Source of the DNA: Moraxella equi
GTDB taxonomy: Bacteria > Pseudomonadota > Gammaproteobacteria > Pseudomonadales > Moraxellaceae
DNA: 19,169 nt
NCBI RefSeq assembly: GCF_002027555.1
Contig: NZ_MXAP01000030.1
Span: forward strand, 1 to 19,169
Reading direction: 5' to 3'
The translations under genes and the position numbers were made by a program. The notes below the pieces were generated by a model. It searched no databases. It saw only the letters and a program-made list of their open reading frames with translations, and was not told the origin of the DNA. Below are positions 1 to 6,650 of this stretch, one piece after another; the stretch's first letter is position 1, and every line of letters begins with the position of its first letter.

Positions 1-345
1 AGTTCGGTTGGTATAGATGGGGTGCATGACCAGACTTGACTGCACGCTCATTGCCGAGCGATAGCCAGAATCAACACTCTCCACCGCACGAGCCACCAAG
101 CCATAAGCCACATGACTCATGCCTGCACAGCCGTAGCCATCTATCGTCATGCCTAATAGCCCAAGTTCACCCATCTGACGCATGATGTTTGTATCAAAAT
201 GCTCATGGCGGTTGGCTTCAATAATGTTCGGCATCAGCTCTTTTTGGCAAAACTGGCGAGCGGTGTCATAGACCATACGCTCATCTTCACTCAAAAGACT
301 GTCTAGGTTTAGGGCATCTTGCCAGTTAAAAGGGACGAAACTCAT
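1..345 (-). CDS. gcdH: Glutaryl-CoA dehydrogenase, N-terminal part (cut by window edge)
   Basis: Only the first 115 codons are inside the window; the gene runs off the left edge. The product belongs to the acyl-CoA dehydrogenase family. GcdH oxidises and decarboxylates glutaryl-CoA to crotonyl-CoA with FAD, the last committed step of lysine/5-aminovalerate/glutarate breakdown in the cytoplasm. The visible part begins [18 protein letters not shown] and includes [30 protein letters not shown] and, near the cut, [20 protein letters not shown]. That last block is characteristic of glutaryl-CoA dehydrogenases rather than general acyl-CoA dehydrogenases. One oddity is IDGYGCAG where relatives usually have PEEYGGAG. 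The ATG at 345 is preceded by AGGAG at good spacing. Two operator-like palindromes start 35 bp upstream, and the same elements precede gabT and gabD. The FAD and catalytic Glu regions are outside the window. Confidence 0.87.
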   Translation of the reverse strand, partial: MSFVPFNWQDALNLDSLLSEDERMVYDTARQFCQKELMPNIIEANRHEHFDTNIMRQMGELGLLGMTIDGYGCAGMSHVAYGLVARAVESVDSGYRSAMSVQSSLVMHPIYTNRT

Positions 346-379
346 GATAACGCTCCTGTTCATGTAGGTTGGGATATAT

Positions 380-415
380 GTTCTTTATAATGAACAATGG
401 TTCTATATAAAGAAC
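380..415. promoter_or_regulatory. Paired GTTC-N8-GAAC palindromes before gcdH (candidate IclR operators)
   Basis: Two perfect half-site palindromes are visible: GTTCTTTATAATGAAC at 380-395 and GTTCTATATAAAGAAC at 400-415. Their starts are 20 bp apart, about two helical turns. On the minus strand a -10-like TATAAA (plus 384-389) sits inside the copy nearer to gcdH, and the second copy covers the expected -35 position, where no good -35 box is seen. The same paired design is found before gabT and gabD. Binding by the IclR-family protein encoded at 5097-5867 is inferred. Repression by occlusion or activation from the -35 side are both possible. Confidence 0.75.
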
Positions 416-477
416 ATGATTTATTTAAACAAATATTTCGGTGTTTGTAAAGGGGTTTTGAAAAATTTGACAACTTA

Positions 478-1965
478 TCATTGCATGCTTTGTTTGGCAG
501 ATTGTTTGTCAATGGCGAGACTGGGCATGCCATTTTCTTTTAGCCAAATTTGATTGACTTCCTTGATGGCACGAATCTCTTCATCCATAAAGGCTTTACT
601 CTTTCCAGGGTTTTTGTGTGTGGCATATAGGTATAGCAGTACACCGAGCAAACTCCATGCTCCAAAAATACCCCATTCTACCTTGCCCAAACCCGAGGGT
701 GACATGGGTAGGTACAAACCAAACATGGCAAGACTAATCACAACGGTAATCACGCCAACCGCTTTGCCCATCGGTACTCTAAATGGTCTGACCATGTTAG
801 GCTCTTTAAAGCGTAGATATAAGAACGCCGTCGCCACACAGGTATAAGCAATGACAATGCCCACACCGCCAGCATCCACTATCCACACCAATGCTTTACG
901 CCCAAAGAGTGGGGCTAGTGTGGCAAGACCGCCGATCAAGATGATGGTAAGATAAGGCGTGCCATATTTGGGGTGTAGTTTGGCAAGGGTATTGGGTAGC
1001 ATATGGGCTTTTGCCATGGCGTACATGAGTCGGCTACCCCCGATTAAAAAGGCGTTCCAACTTGACAAGATACCCAAAACTCCGCCCAGTACCAGCAGTT
1101 TACCTGCCCACACGCTCTGCCAAGCATTGGTCATGGCGTCAGCGGTGGCAAGCTTGGAGCTGTTGGCTTGGTCAAGAGTTAGGGTGTGACCCACGCTCCA
1201 CGCAATGCCCATGTACCACATGACTGCCATGATGAGTGACACCACCAAGAACATGCCGATTTGGGGGCGGGACAAGTCAATCTCTTCGGCAGCTTGGGGA
1301 ATCACATCAAAACCCACGAACATAAATGGTACCATGATAATCACAGTCATGATGCCTGCCATGCCATTGGTGAAGTTTGGTACGGCAAGGTTTGATAAAC
1401 TGGCATTGGGGTCAAATAATAACGCCCCAACAAACAGCATGATGCCCACTAATAAGATACCCACGACAGCCAATTTTTGAAACCACGCCGCCACTTCCAT
1501 GCCACGCACATTAAGATAAGTAACCACGATAGAGCCTATCATGCCGACCAGTACCCATGTGGCATAAACGTCCCAACCTGCGACATTGTACATATAGCCT
1601 TGGTTATAATTGGGGATAAGGTATTCAACCACGGTGGGTAACGCCACCGCTTCAAAAGCGACCACAGACAGATAGCCAAACAGAATGCTCCATGAGCATA
1701 AAAAAGAGACATGCACCCCAAAGGCTCTGTGAGTGTAGGTATGCTCGCCCCCTGTGATGGGCATACAGGCGGCAAGCTCAGCATAGGCAAGCCCAATCAA
1801 GATAACAGCAAGTCCACCGAGAAAAAAGGCGGAAACCGCACCCCACAACCCTGCAGAGGCAACCCAGCCACCTGCCAGTACGACCCAGCCCCAGCCGACC
1901 ATCGCCCCAAAAGCTAGGGCGACAATGTCTATGGTGCTTAAAGATTTTTTAAAATGGTCTGTCAT
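478..1965 (-). CDS. APC-superfamily amino-acid permease
   Basis: A 495-residue inner-membrane protein with about 12 hydrophobic segments along its length, typical of the amino acid-polyamine-organocation (APC) superfamily. The N-terminal helix has the glycine-rich unwound region typical of APC transporters (AFGAMVGWGWVVLAGG, about residues 18-33). The central helix contains MVPFMFVGFDVIPQAAEEI (about 213-231), close to the conserved substrate-site region of this superfamily. The C-terminus is hydrophilic. The start at 1965 is preceded by AAAAGGA at suitable distance. It lies 76 bp downstream of gabT on the same strand, with a hairpin between. The substrate cannot be read from sequence. From context, uptake of 5-aminovalerate, GABA, lysine or a related amino acid is the best guess. 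No operator pair like those before gcdH, gabT and gabD was seen directly upstream, so it is probably expressed by read-through from gabT. Confidence 0.85.
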   Translation of the reverse strand: MTDHFKKSLSTIDIVALAFGAMVGWGWVVLAGGWVASAGLWGAVSAFFLGGLAVILIGLAYAELAACMPITGGEHTYTHRAFGVHVSFLCSWSILFGYLSVVAFEAVALPTVVEYLIPNYNQGYMYNVAGWDVYATWVLVGMIGSIVVTYLNVRGMEVAAWFQKLAVVGILLVGIMLFVGALLFDPNASLSNLAVPNFTNGMAGIMTVIIMVPFMFVGFDVIPQAAEEIDLSRPQIGMFLVVSLIMAVMWYMGIAWSVGHTLTLDQANSSKLATADAMTNAWQSVWAGKLLVLGGVLGILSSWNAFLIGGSRLMYAMAKAHMLPNTLAKLHPKYGTPYLTIILIGGLATLAPLFGRKALVWIVDAGGVGIVIAYTCVATAFLYLRFKEPNMVRPFRVPMGKAVGVITVVISLAMFGLYLPMSPSGLGKVEWGIFGAWSLLGVLLYLYATHKNPGKSKAFMDEEIRAIKEVNQIWLKENGMPSLAIDKQSAKQSMQ

Positions 1966-1997
1966 GATAAATTCCTTTTATAAGACATGGCGGTCAA

Positions 1998-2033
1998 TGT
2001 CGGGTTTATTCTTTTATCAGAATAAACCCGACA
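1998..2033 (-). terminator. 14-bp perfect hairpin between gabT and the permease
   Basis: The arms at 1998-2011 (TGTCGGGTTTATTC) and 2020-2033 are perfectly complementary, with an 8-nt loop. The hairpin begins 8 bp past the gabT stop codon, as a terminator would. On the minus strand the arm is followed by TTGACCGCC, not a run of T, so it is a weak classical terminator. It may act as a partial terminator, an mRNA 3'-end stabiliser or a processing site that sets permease expression below gabT. Confidence 0.55.
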
Positions 2034-2041
2034 ACTTTTGT

Positions 2042-3295
2042 TTAAGCGAAAAATTGACCGATGATGGACAAGGCTTCATCAAGAACATCATCTTGGATGG
2101 TCAGGGGCATCATCACCCGAATGGTATTAAAATAAGTACCACAAGAGGCAAGCAGTAGTCCGTGCTCAAAAGCGTGCTTTTTTAGGGCATTTGTGGCGGT
2201 AACGTCAGGATTGCCGTGATTGTCCACCAAATCAAAAGCCAGCATCGCTCCTTTGTGGCGAACATGACTGATGGCAGGCGATTTTAACTCATTTAAAAAT
2301 TTCGCCATCTTATCGCCGATGTCTTTGGATTTTTGCAATAAGTTTTCGCTTTGCATGATTTTAAGCACTTCTAAGGCGGCAACTGTGCCTAGTGGCGAGC
2401 CTGCGTATGTACCACCTAAGCCACCGACTTGGGGGGCGTCCATGATGTCTGCCCGTCCGATGAGAGCTGAGATGGGAAAGCCACCTGCCATGGATTTGGC
2501 AGCGGTCATCAAATCAGGCTCAACCCCAAGCTGTTCGGACGCAAACAGCGTGCCTGTCCGCCCAAAACCGCATTGGACTTCATCAAAAATCAGTACAATG
2601 CCATGCTCATCACAAATCTCCCGCAGAGCTTTGGCAAAACTGGGTGTTAGCTGATGAAAACCGCCTTCGCCTTGGACAGGCTCCACAATCATAGCGGCGA
2701 CTTCCGATGGGTCAATGTCGCATTTAAAAATCATCTGCACGCCACGAAGGGCTTCTTCTTCGCTAATGCCGTTTTCCACGCAAGGAAATGGGGCGTGATA
2801 AATGGACGCTGGCATGGGGCCAAAATTCTTTTTATAAGGAATGACCTTGCCTGTCAAGCCCATGGCAAGTAGGGTACGACCATGCCAACCGCCAGAAAAG
2901 GCAATCACGCCTGCTCGCCGAGTTTTGGCACGAGCGATTTTGATGGCGTTTTCTACCACTTCGGCACCTGTGGTTAGCAAAAAGGCTTTTTTGTCGCCTG
3001 TGATGGGAGCAAGCTCGCACAGTTTTTCGCACAGCTCCACATAGCTTTCGTAACCGACAATTTGGGCGGACGTGTGAGAGAAACGGTCAAGCTGGGCTTT
3101 AACGGCATTGACGATTTGAGAATGGCTATGTCCTGTGTTTAGTACAGAGATACCACCCACAAAATCAATGTAGCGTTTGCCTTCAACGTCAATGATTTCG
3201 CTGTTTTTGGCGGTGTCTGCAAAAATATCAAACGCCACACCCAAGCCTGTGGGTAGGACTTTTTTACGGCGTTCTAGTAGGGATTGGTTGGTCAT
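2042..3295 (-). CDS. gabT: 4-aminobutyrate / 5-aminovalerate aminotransferase (class III, PLP)
   Basis: A 417-residue class III aminotransferase that moves the terminal amino group of GABA or 5-aminovalerate to 2-oxoglutarate, giving the semialdehyde and glutamate. Visible landmarks are TTGAEVVENAIKIAR (108-122, cofactor phosphate region), EPVQGEGG (205-212), FDEVQCGFGRTG with the PLP-ring Asp at 238, and AAKSMAGGFP with the Schiff-base Lys at 267. Length and spacing match GabT. An in-frame ATG exists at 3325, but the ATG at 3295 has AAGGAG just upstream. The 3325 start would abut the operator at 3330 and leave no room for a ribosome site, so 3295 is chosen. Next to gcdH and under the same operators, the davT role (5-aminovalerate) is at least as likely as GABA. 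Sequence alone does not separate the two. Confidence 0.9.
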   Translation of the reverse strand: MTNQSLLERRKKVLPTGLGVAFDIFADTAKNSEIIDVEGKRYIDFVGGISVLNTGHSHSQIVNAVKAQLDRFSHTSAQIVGYESYVELCEKLCELAPITGDKKAFLLTTGAEVVENAIKIARAKTRRAGVIAFSGGWHGRTLLAMGLTGKVIPYKKNFGPMPASIYHAPFPCVENGISEEEALRGVQMIFKCDIDPSEVAAMIVEPVQGEGGFHQLTPSFAKALREICDEHGIVLIFDEVQCGFGRTGTLFASEQLGVEPDLMTAAKSMAGGFPISALIGRADIMDAPQVGGLGGTYAGSPLGTVAALEVLKIMQSENLLQKSKDIGDKMAKFLNELKSPAISHVRHKGAMLAFDLVDNHGNPDVTATNALKKHAFEHGLLLASCGTYFNTIRVMMPLTIQDDVLDEALSIIGQFFA

Positions 3296-3329
3296 GGGAC
3301 GCTCCTTGTACAAGATGGGTTGCATTATT

Positions 3330-3365
3330 GTTCTTTATATTGAACAAATGTCCTAGATATAGAAC
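3330..3365. promoter_or_regulatory. Paired palindromes before gabT (candidate IclR operators)
   Basis: The first copy, GTTCTTTATATTGAAC (3330-3345), is a perfect half-site pair. The second, GTCCTAGATATAGAAC (3350-3365), has one mismatch in the left arm. Their starts are 20 bp apart. The first base lies 35 bp from the gabT ATG at 3295, exactly as for gcdH. A -10-like TATAAA on the minus strand (plus 3334-3339) takes the same place inside the near copy. Assignment to the local IclR regulator is inferred. Confidence 0.75.
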
Positions 3366-3433
3366 ATTTGTATATAAAAACATATTTTTTAGGTTTTGGC
3401 AAGCAATTTTTTGTAAAAATATCAGATAAAGTA

Positions 3434-3465
3434 AAATCCCCAAAAATCAGCGTTTTTGGGGATTT
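3434..3465 (-). terminator. Intrinsic terminator after gabD
   Basis: A 13-bp perfect stem is formed by 3434-3446 (AAATCCCCAAAAA) and 3453-3465, with a 6-nt loop (TCAGCG). It starts 18 bp past the gabD stop and is followed on the minus strand by TTTTAC. It should separate gabD from the gabT promoter downstream. Confidence 0.8.
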
Positions 3466-3482
3466 GATTGTATGATATTTAA

Positions 3483-4934
3483 TCAGCTCACGTCCATGCA
3501 CCAGTATTTTGTGGTGAGATATTCATCCAAGCCATATTTTGAGCCTTCACGCCCAAACCCTGACTGCTTAACCCCACCAAACGGAGCGACTTCGGTAGAG
3601 AGTAGCCCTGTATTTTGGGCGACCATGCCGTATTCTAAGGCTTCACTTACTCGCCATGCTCGTGCGTGGCTTTGGGTGTAAAAATAGGATGCCAAACCAT
3701 AGGGGGTATTATTGGCATGGCGAATGACTTCGGTTTCATCATCAAACACAAAAATCGGAGCAATCGGAGCAAAAATCTCTTCGTGGGCGATGTCCATGTC
3801 GTCTGTGATGTCCGTGATGACCGTTGGTAAAAAACAGCGTGCGTGCGTGGGGTGAGATTTACCCCCTGTGATGAGTGTTGCTCCTTTATCTAGGGCATCT
3901 TGGAGTAGTTTTTGGGTTTTTTGCACGGCAGTATCATTGATAAGACAGCCGATGTCCGTGTCATCTGACAGTCCGTCGCCAACGTGTAAGTTACTAACTT
4001 CTTTGGTAAATTTGGCAATGAACTCATCTTTTATCGTTTGATGAACATAGATGCGGTTGGCACACACGCACGTCTGCCCTGCGTTGCGATATTTGGACGC
4101 TATCGCCCCCTTGACCGCCTTATCAATGTCGGCATCGTCAAACACGATAAAAGGAGCGTTACCGCCAAGCTCCAAGGAGAGCTTTTTGACCGTGCTGGCA
4201 CATTGCTCCATGAGCAGTTTGCCGACCCGAGTAGAGCCTGTAAAGGAGAGTTTTTTAATACGCTCATCGGACGTGAGTACGCCCCCGATAACGTCCGCTT
4301 GCCCTGTTACGATTTGCAAAACACCCTTAGGAATGCCTGCTTGAATGGCAAGCTCGCCCAAGGCAAGGGCAGAAAAAGGCGTTTGGCTATCAGGCTTGAC
4401 AATTATCACGCACCCTGACGCTAGGGCGGGGGCGACTTTACGGGTAATCATCGCTGACGGAAAGTTCCACGGCGTGATACTGGCACACACACCCACGGGC
4501 TGTTTTAGCACCACATAGCGTAGGTTGGCGTTTGGGCTGGGTATCACGTCCCCATACGCCCGTTTGGCTTCATCGGCAAAAAAACGGATAAAGCTGTTGG
4601 CATAGCCAATCTCCCCACGAGACTCTTTTAAGGGTTTGCCTTGTTCTGTGGTCATGATGATGGCTAAGTCTTCACGATGTTCATCAATCAAATCCGCCCA
4701 ACGGTGTAAAATGACTGCTCGTTCATTGGCGGTTAGGCTCGCCCATGATTTTTGGGCGTCATCGGCAAAACCGATGGCTTCTGCCACTTCATCGGCGGAC
4801 AAATCAGGAATGGTGCCGATTTTTTCATCATTAAAGGGGTTAAACACGTCTATGGTGTTGGCGGATTTGGCGGATTGCCATGTGTTATTGATGAGTGCGT
4901 GTTCGTGGAATAATGTGGGGTTGGATAATTTCAT
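3483..4934 (-). CDS. gabD: Succinate / glutarate semialdehyde dehydrogenase (NAD(P)+)
   Basis: A 483-residue cytoplasmic aldehyde dehydrogenase that oxidises succinate semialdehyde to succinate or glutarate semialdehyde to glutarate, the step after GabT/DavT. The family landmarks are complete: PWNF with the conserved Asn at 157, the cofactor region KPDSQTPFSAL (180-190), FTGSTRVG (231-238), ELGGN with the general-base Glu at 255, and GQTC with the catalytic Cys at 289. Length and residue numbering match E. coli GabD closely. The ATG at 4934 follows AAGGAG. It is transcribed divergently from the IclR gene, with a shared operator region 30 bp upstream of its start. In this context it probably serves as davD. 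The hairpin at 3434-3465 ends the unit, so gabT is a separate transcript driven by its own operator-bearing promoter. Confidence 0.92.
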   Translation of the reverse strand: MKLSNPTLFHEHALINNTWQSAKSANTIDVFNPFNDEKIGTIPDLSADEVAEAIGFADDAQKSWASLTANERAVILHRWADLIDEHREDLAIIMTTEQGKPLKESRGEIGYANSFIRFFADEAKRAYGDVIPSPNANLRYVVLKQPVGVCASITPWNFPSAMITRKVAPALASGCVIIVKPDSQTPFSALALGELAIQAGIPKGVLQIVTGQADVIGGVLTSDERIKKLSFTGSTRVGKLLMEQCASTVKKLSLELGGNAPFIVFDDADIDKAVKGAIASKYRNAGQTCVCANRIYVHQTIKDEFIAKFTKEVSNLHVGDGLSDDTDIGCLINDTAVQKTQKLLQDALDKGATLITGGKSHPTHARCFLPTVITDITDDMDIAHEEIFAPIAPIFVFDDETEVIRHANNTPYGLASYFYTQSHARAWRVSEALEYGMVAQNTGLLSTEVAPFGGVKQSGFGREGSKYGLDEYLTTKYWCMDVS

Positions 4935-4964
4935 AAAAACTCCTTGCCAAATGGTGGTTAGATT

Positions 4965-5000
4965 GTTCTATATATTGAATAAATGTTCAAAATACAGTAC
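4965..5000. promoter_or_regulatory. Paired palindromes between gabD and the IclR gene (candidate operators)
   Basis: GTTCTATATATTGAAT (4965-4980) and GTTCAAAATACAGTAC (4985-5000) are one-mismatch versions of GTTC-N8-GAAC, with starts again 20 bp apart. The pair lies 30 bp from the gabD start and overlaps the plus-strand promoter of the IclR gene. It therefore could control both directions, including autoregulation. The copies are weaker than those before gcdH and gabT, which fits a regulator that only mildly controls itself. Confidence 0.7.
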
Positions 5001-5003
5001 AAT
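4975..5003 (+). promoter_or_regulatory. Sigma70-type promoter of the IclR-family gene
   Basis: TTGAAT (4975-4980) and TACAAT (4998-5003) are separated by exactly 17 bp. The boxes lie within and at the edge of the paired operators, so a bound protein would cover both. The predicted transcript start is about 85 bp before the ATG at 5097. Confidence 0.6.
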
Positions 5004-5096
5004 ATTAGCACCATTTATTCATTTAGACAAGCGATTTTATAAGTGATTTTATTAAAAACAAAATCATGCCACGATAATCACACCACGAGAGTTGCC

Positions 5097-5867
5097 ATGA
5101 CCGACCAAACCCCCAAAACCGCCAATGTCCCTGCCTTAGAAAAGGCGTTTGAGATTTTGGATTTTATTACCACAAGTCCCACGCCTGTCTCGTCAGCGAC
5201 CATTGCCAGAGAGTTGTCGCTGGCTCGTTCTACCACGCACAATATCCTGCAAGCCCTAACCAGCAAAGGCGTATTGCACAAGGATAATAATCATCTGTTC
5301 AGCCTAGGTTCTTATCTATTGTATTGGGCGGGGCGTTTTGAAGTGGAGCGGGGTGTGGTGGCACTGTTTCATGAATTGGCGGTGGGTTTTGAGACGCTTA
5401 CGCCTTATACGATTACGCTGTCTACGCTGGATTTTGATCGGGGTGAAACGGTGTTTTTGAGCAGCCATCAGGGCAGTAGTGCCATTGATTTTGCGTTTCG
5501 CCGTGGGGTGCGTGTGCCTGCGGTATTCTCGGCAACAGGCAAGGCGATTTTAAGCCAAACGCCCTTTGATAGGGTGCTTGCCATGTATGAGACGTTCCCT
5601 GCTCCCTTGACGGATAGGGGGGTGGCGGATTTTGATGGGTTAAAAGCGGAGCTTGATAAGGTCAAAAGCACCCGCTTATCCTTGGATGATGGTCAGCTAC
5701 GGCTTGGCATGACGTGCATGGGGACTTATATTCGCAGTCAAGATGGGGTGCGACTGGGTATTGCGGTGTCGCTGTCGGACAGTGAGTACGCCAAGCAAAA
5801 AGACGTGGTGGGGCAAGCCATAATTGAGTTGGCGTTACAGATTGAAAAGGGGTTGGGGGTGGATTAA
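5097..5867 (+). CDS. IclR-family transcriptional regulator
   Basis: A 256-residue DNA-binding regulator. The N-terminal winged helix-turn-helix covers about residues 12-72: ALEKAFEILDFI, then VSSATIARELSLARSTTHNILQAL, then a wing ending HLFSLGSYLL. The effector-binding domain follows (about 85-250) with FRRGVRVPAVFSATGKAIL and LGIAVSLSD, typical of IclR C-terminal domains. The open frame extends upstream to a GTG at 5043. The ATG at 5097, preceded by GAGAG, gives the normal family length and places the N-terminus where IclR proteins begin, so it is preferred. It is divergent from gabD and next to the only paired operators in the window, so it is the likely regulator of gabD, gabT and gcdH. 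The effector is unknown; a 5-aminovalerate or glutarate-pathway compound would fit. Confidence 0.9.
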   Translation: MTDQTPKTANVPALEKAFEILDFITTSPTPVSSATIARELSLARSTTHNILQALTSKGVLHKDNNHLFSLGSYLLYWAGRFEVERGVVALFHELAVGFETLTPYTITLSTLDFDRGETVFLSSHQGSSAIDFAFRRGVRVPAVFSATGKAILSQTPFDRVLAMYETFPAPLTDRGVADFDGLKAELDKVKSTRLSLDDGQLRLGMTCMGTYIRSQDGVRLGIAVSLSDSEYAKQKDVVGQAIIELALQIEKGLGVD

Positions 5868-5891
5868 TCTACTTGCACCCTCTTATCAAAC

Positions 5892-6452
5892 CTATCTCAT
5901 CAAACACTGCCCTATAAAACTGTGCCTTTTATCAAGGGCCAATGGATACGCCCGTGATGATGACGGCAGACGGTGCAGAGTAACAATTTTATTGTTAAAT
6001 GTTAAATTTACCGATTGTCCAACTTTTGGTATTTTAATATCAAAATCGAACAATAAAATCTCACTCGCCTTTTCGCCTGTGGTGATGATATGATTGCACT
6101 CGGGCAAGGTAGCTAATAAGCCTTGAATGTCGGATTTTTGGATAATGGTTAAAAATTTATTGGACGCATTGTTATTTTCACGAATGACTATTTTGGCGGT
6201 GTCATAAATGGCAATGCCTTGTTTGTTTAAAAAATCTTTTAAAACTTCTTCTTTAAATCGTTTACCGTCAATAAAATAATCTTTATCATCAAAAAACACC
6301 AATCCCATAATCCGCCACATGTCATTATTTAAATTGGGATAATAAAAATCCATTTTCCAACGAGTTTTTGGCGGGGGAAAACTACCTAGCATTAAAACTT
6401 TGGCATTGTTTGGTAAAAAAGGTGTTAAGGGGTGGGTTTCTAGGTTGTTCAT
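5892..6452 (-). CDS. UDG-superfamily DNA glycosylase (DNA-deoxyinosine glycosylase-like)
   Basis: A 186-residue protein resembling the small uracil/hypoxanthine-DNA glycosylase group of the UDG superfamily, which removes deaminated bases from DNA. The N-terminal block VLMLGSFPPPKTRWKMDFYY (19-38) followed by PNLNNDMWRIMG (39-50) corresponds to the usual LGSFPS...FYYGHPxNxFWRI of that group. AIYDTAKIVIRENN (81-94) lies where the family has GLWDVL-type residues, and LPSSSRAYP (162-170) is the C-terminal DNA-binding loop. FPPP instead of FPS and YPNLNND instead of YGHPxN are departures, so substrate choice may differ. It converges on the IclR gene with a 24-bp gap and no obvious terminator. No strong ribosome site is seen before the ATG at 6452. 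Biochemical specificity cannot be decided from sequence. Confidence 0.72.
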   Translation of the reverse strand: MNNLETHPLTPFLPNNAKVLMLGSFPPPKTRWKMDFYYPNLNNDMWRIMGLVFFDDKDYFIDGKRFKEEVLKDFLNKQGIAIYDTAKIVIRENNNASNKFLTIIQKSDIQGLLATLPECNHIITTGEKASEILLFDFDIKIPKVGQSVNLTFNNKIVTLHRLPSSSRAYPLALDKRHSFIGQCLMR

Positions 6453-6489
6453 ATTTTTAATATGGTTTGGAAATTTTGTCAGCTAAAAG

Positions 6490-6514
6490 GTAAGGTGCGT
6501 AATGCGCACCGTTT
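6490..6514 (-). repeat. 25-bp palindromic repeat, copy 1 (inverted orientation)
   Basis: The core GGTGCGTAATGCGCACC (6494-6510) forms a 6-bp stem. With flanks it reads GTAA before and GTTT after, which is the reverse orientation of copies 2 and 3. It agrees with the reverse complement of copy 2 at 20 of 25 positions. With copy 2 it makes a 66-bp inverted repeat (6490-6555). Confidence 0.6.
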
Positions 6515-6530
6515 TGGGTATTTAAAGTTT

Positions 6531-6555
6531 AAATGGTGCGTGGTACGCAACTTAC
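6531..6555 (+). repeat. 25-bp palindromic repeat, copy 2
   Basis: AAATGGTGCGT, three bases, then ACGCAACTTAC. The palindromic core pairs TGCGT with ACGCA. It is in the same orientation as copy 3 at 6963 and inverted relative to copy 1 at 6490. The consensus GGTGCGT-N3-ACGCACC resembles short palindromic REP-like sequences scattered in many proteobacterial genomes. Abundance in this genome cannot be judged from one window. Confidence 0.6.
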
Positions 6556-6558
6556 AGT

Positions 6559-6618
6559 TGGTTTTTTAGGTTAAATAATATTTTATCACAGGCTCAACCT
6601 ATGATAAAATAAAACCAA
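6559..6618. repeat. Nested imperfect palindrome upstream of the immunity-like gene
   Basis: The outer arms TTGGTTTT (6559-6566) and AAAACCAA (6611-6618) enclose an inner hairpin with arms ATTTTATCA (6580-6588) and TGATAAAAT (6602-6610), extended by AGG/CCT around a 5-nt loop. A 13-nt unpaired stretch lies between the left arms. It ends 33 bp before the ATG at 6651, so it would lie in or near the promoter or leader of that gene. It might be a regulatory structure, a terminator of incoming transcription or part of a small repeat element. Confidence 0.5.
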
Positions 6619-6650
6619 TTAACCCAAGCGTAACAACAAAAGAATACAAA

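Noticed and set aside
3296..3325. Upstream start of gabT at 3325, adding ten residues
   Set aside because: It would begin 5 bp from the operator with no ribosome site, whereas the ATG at 3295 has AAGGAG and the normal family N-terminus.
5043..5096. GTG start adding 18 residues to the IclR protein
   Set aside because: The extra residues do not resemble the family. The ATG at 5097 has a GAGAG ribosome site and gives the usual length.
5824..6093. 89-codon plus-strand open frame across the iclR-glycosylase junction
   Set aside because: It is a shadow frame overlapping two well-supported genes, with no family resemblance.
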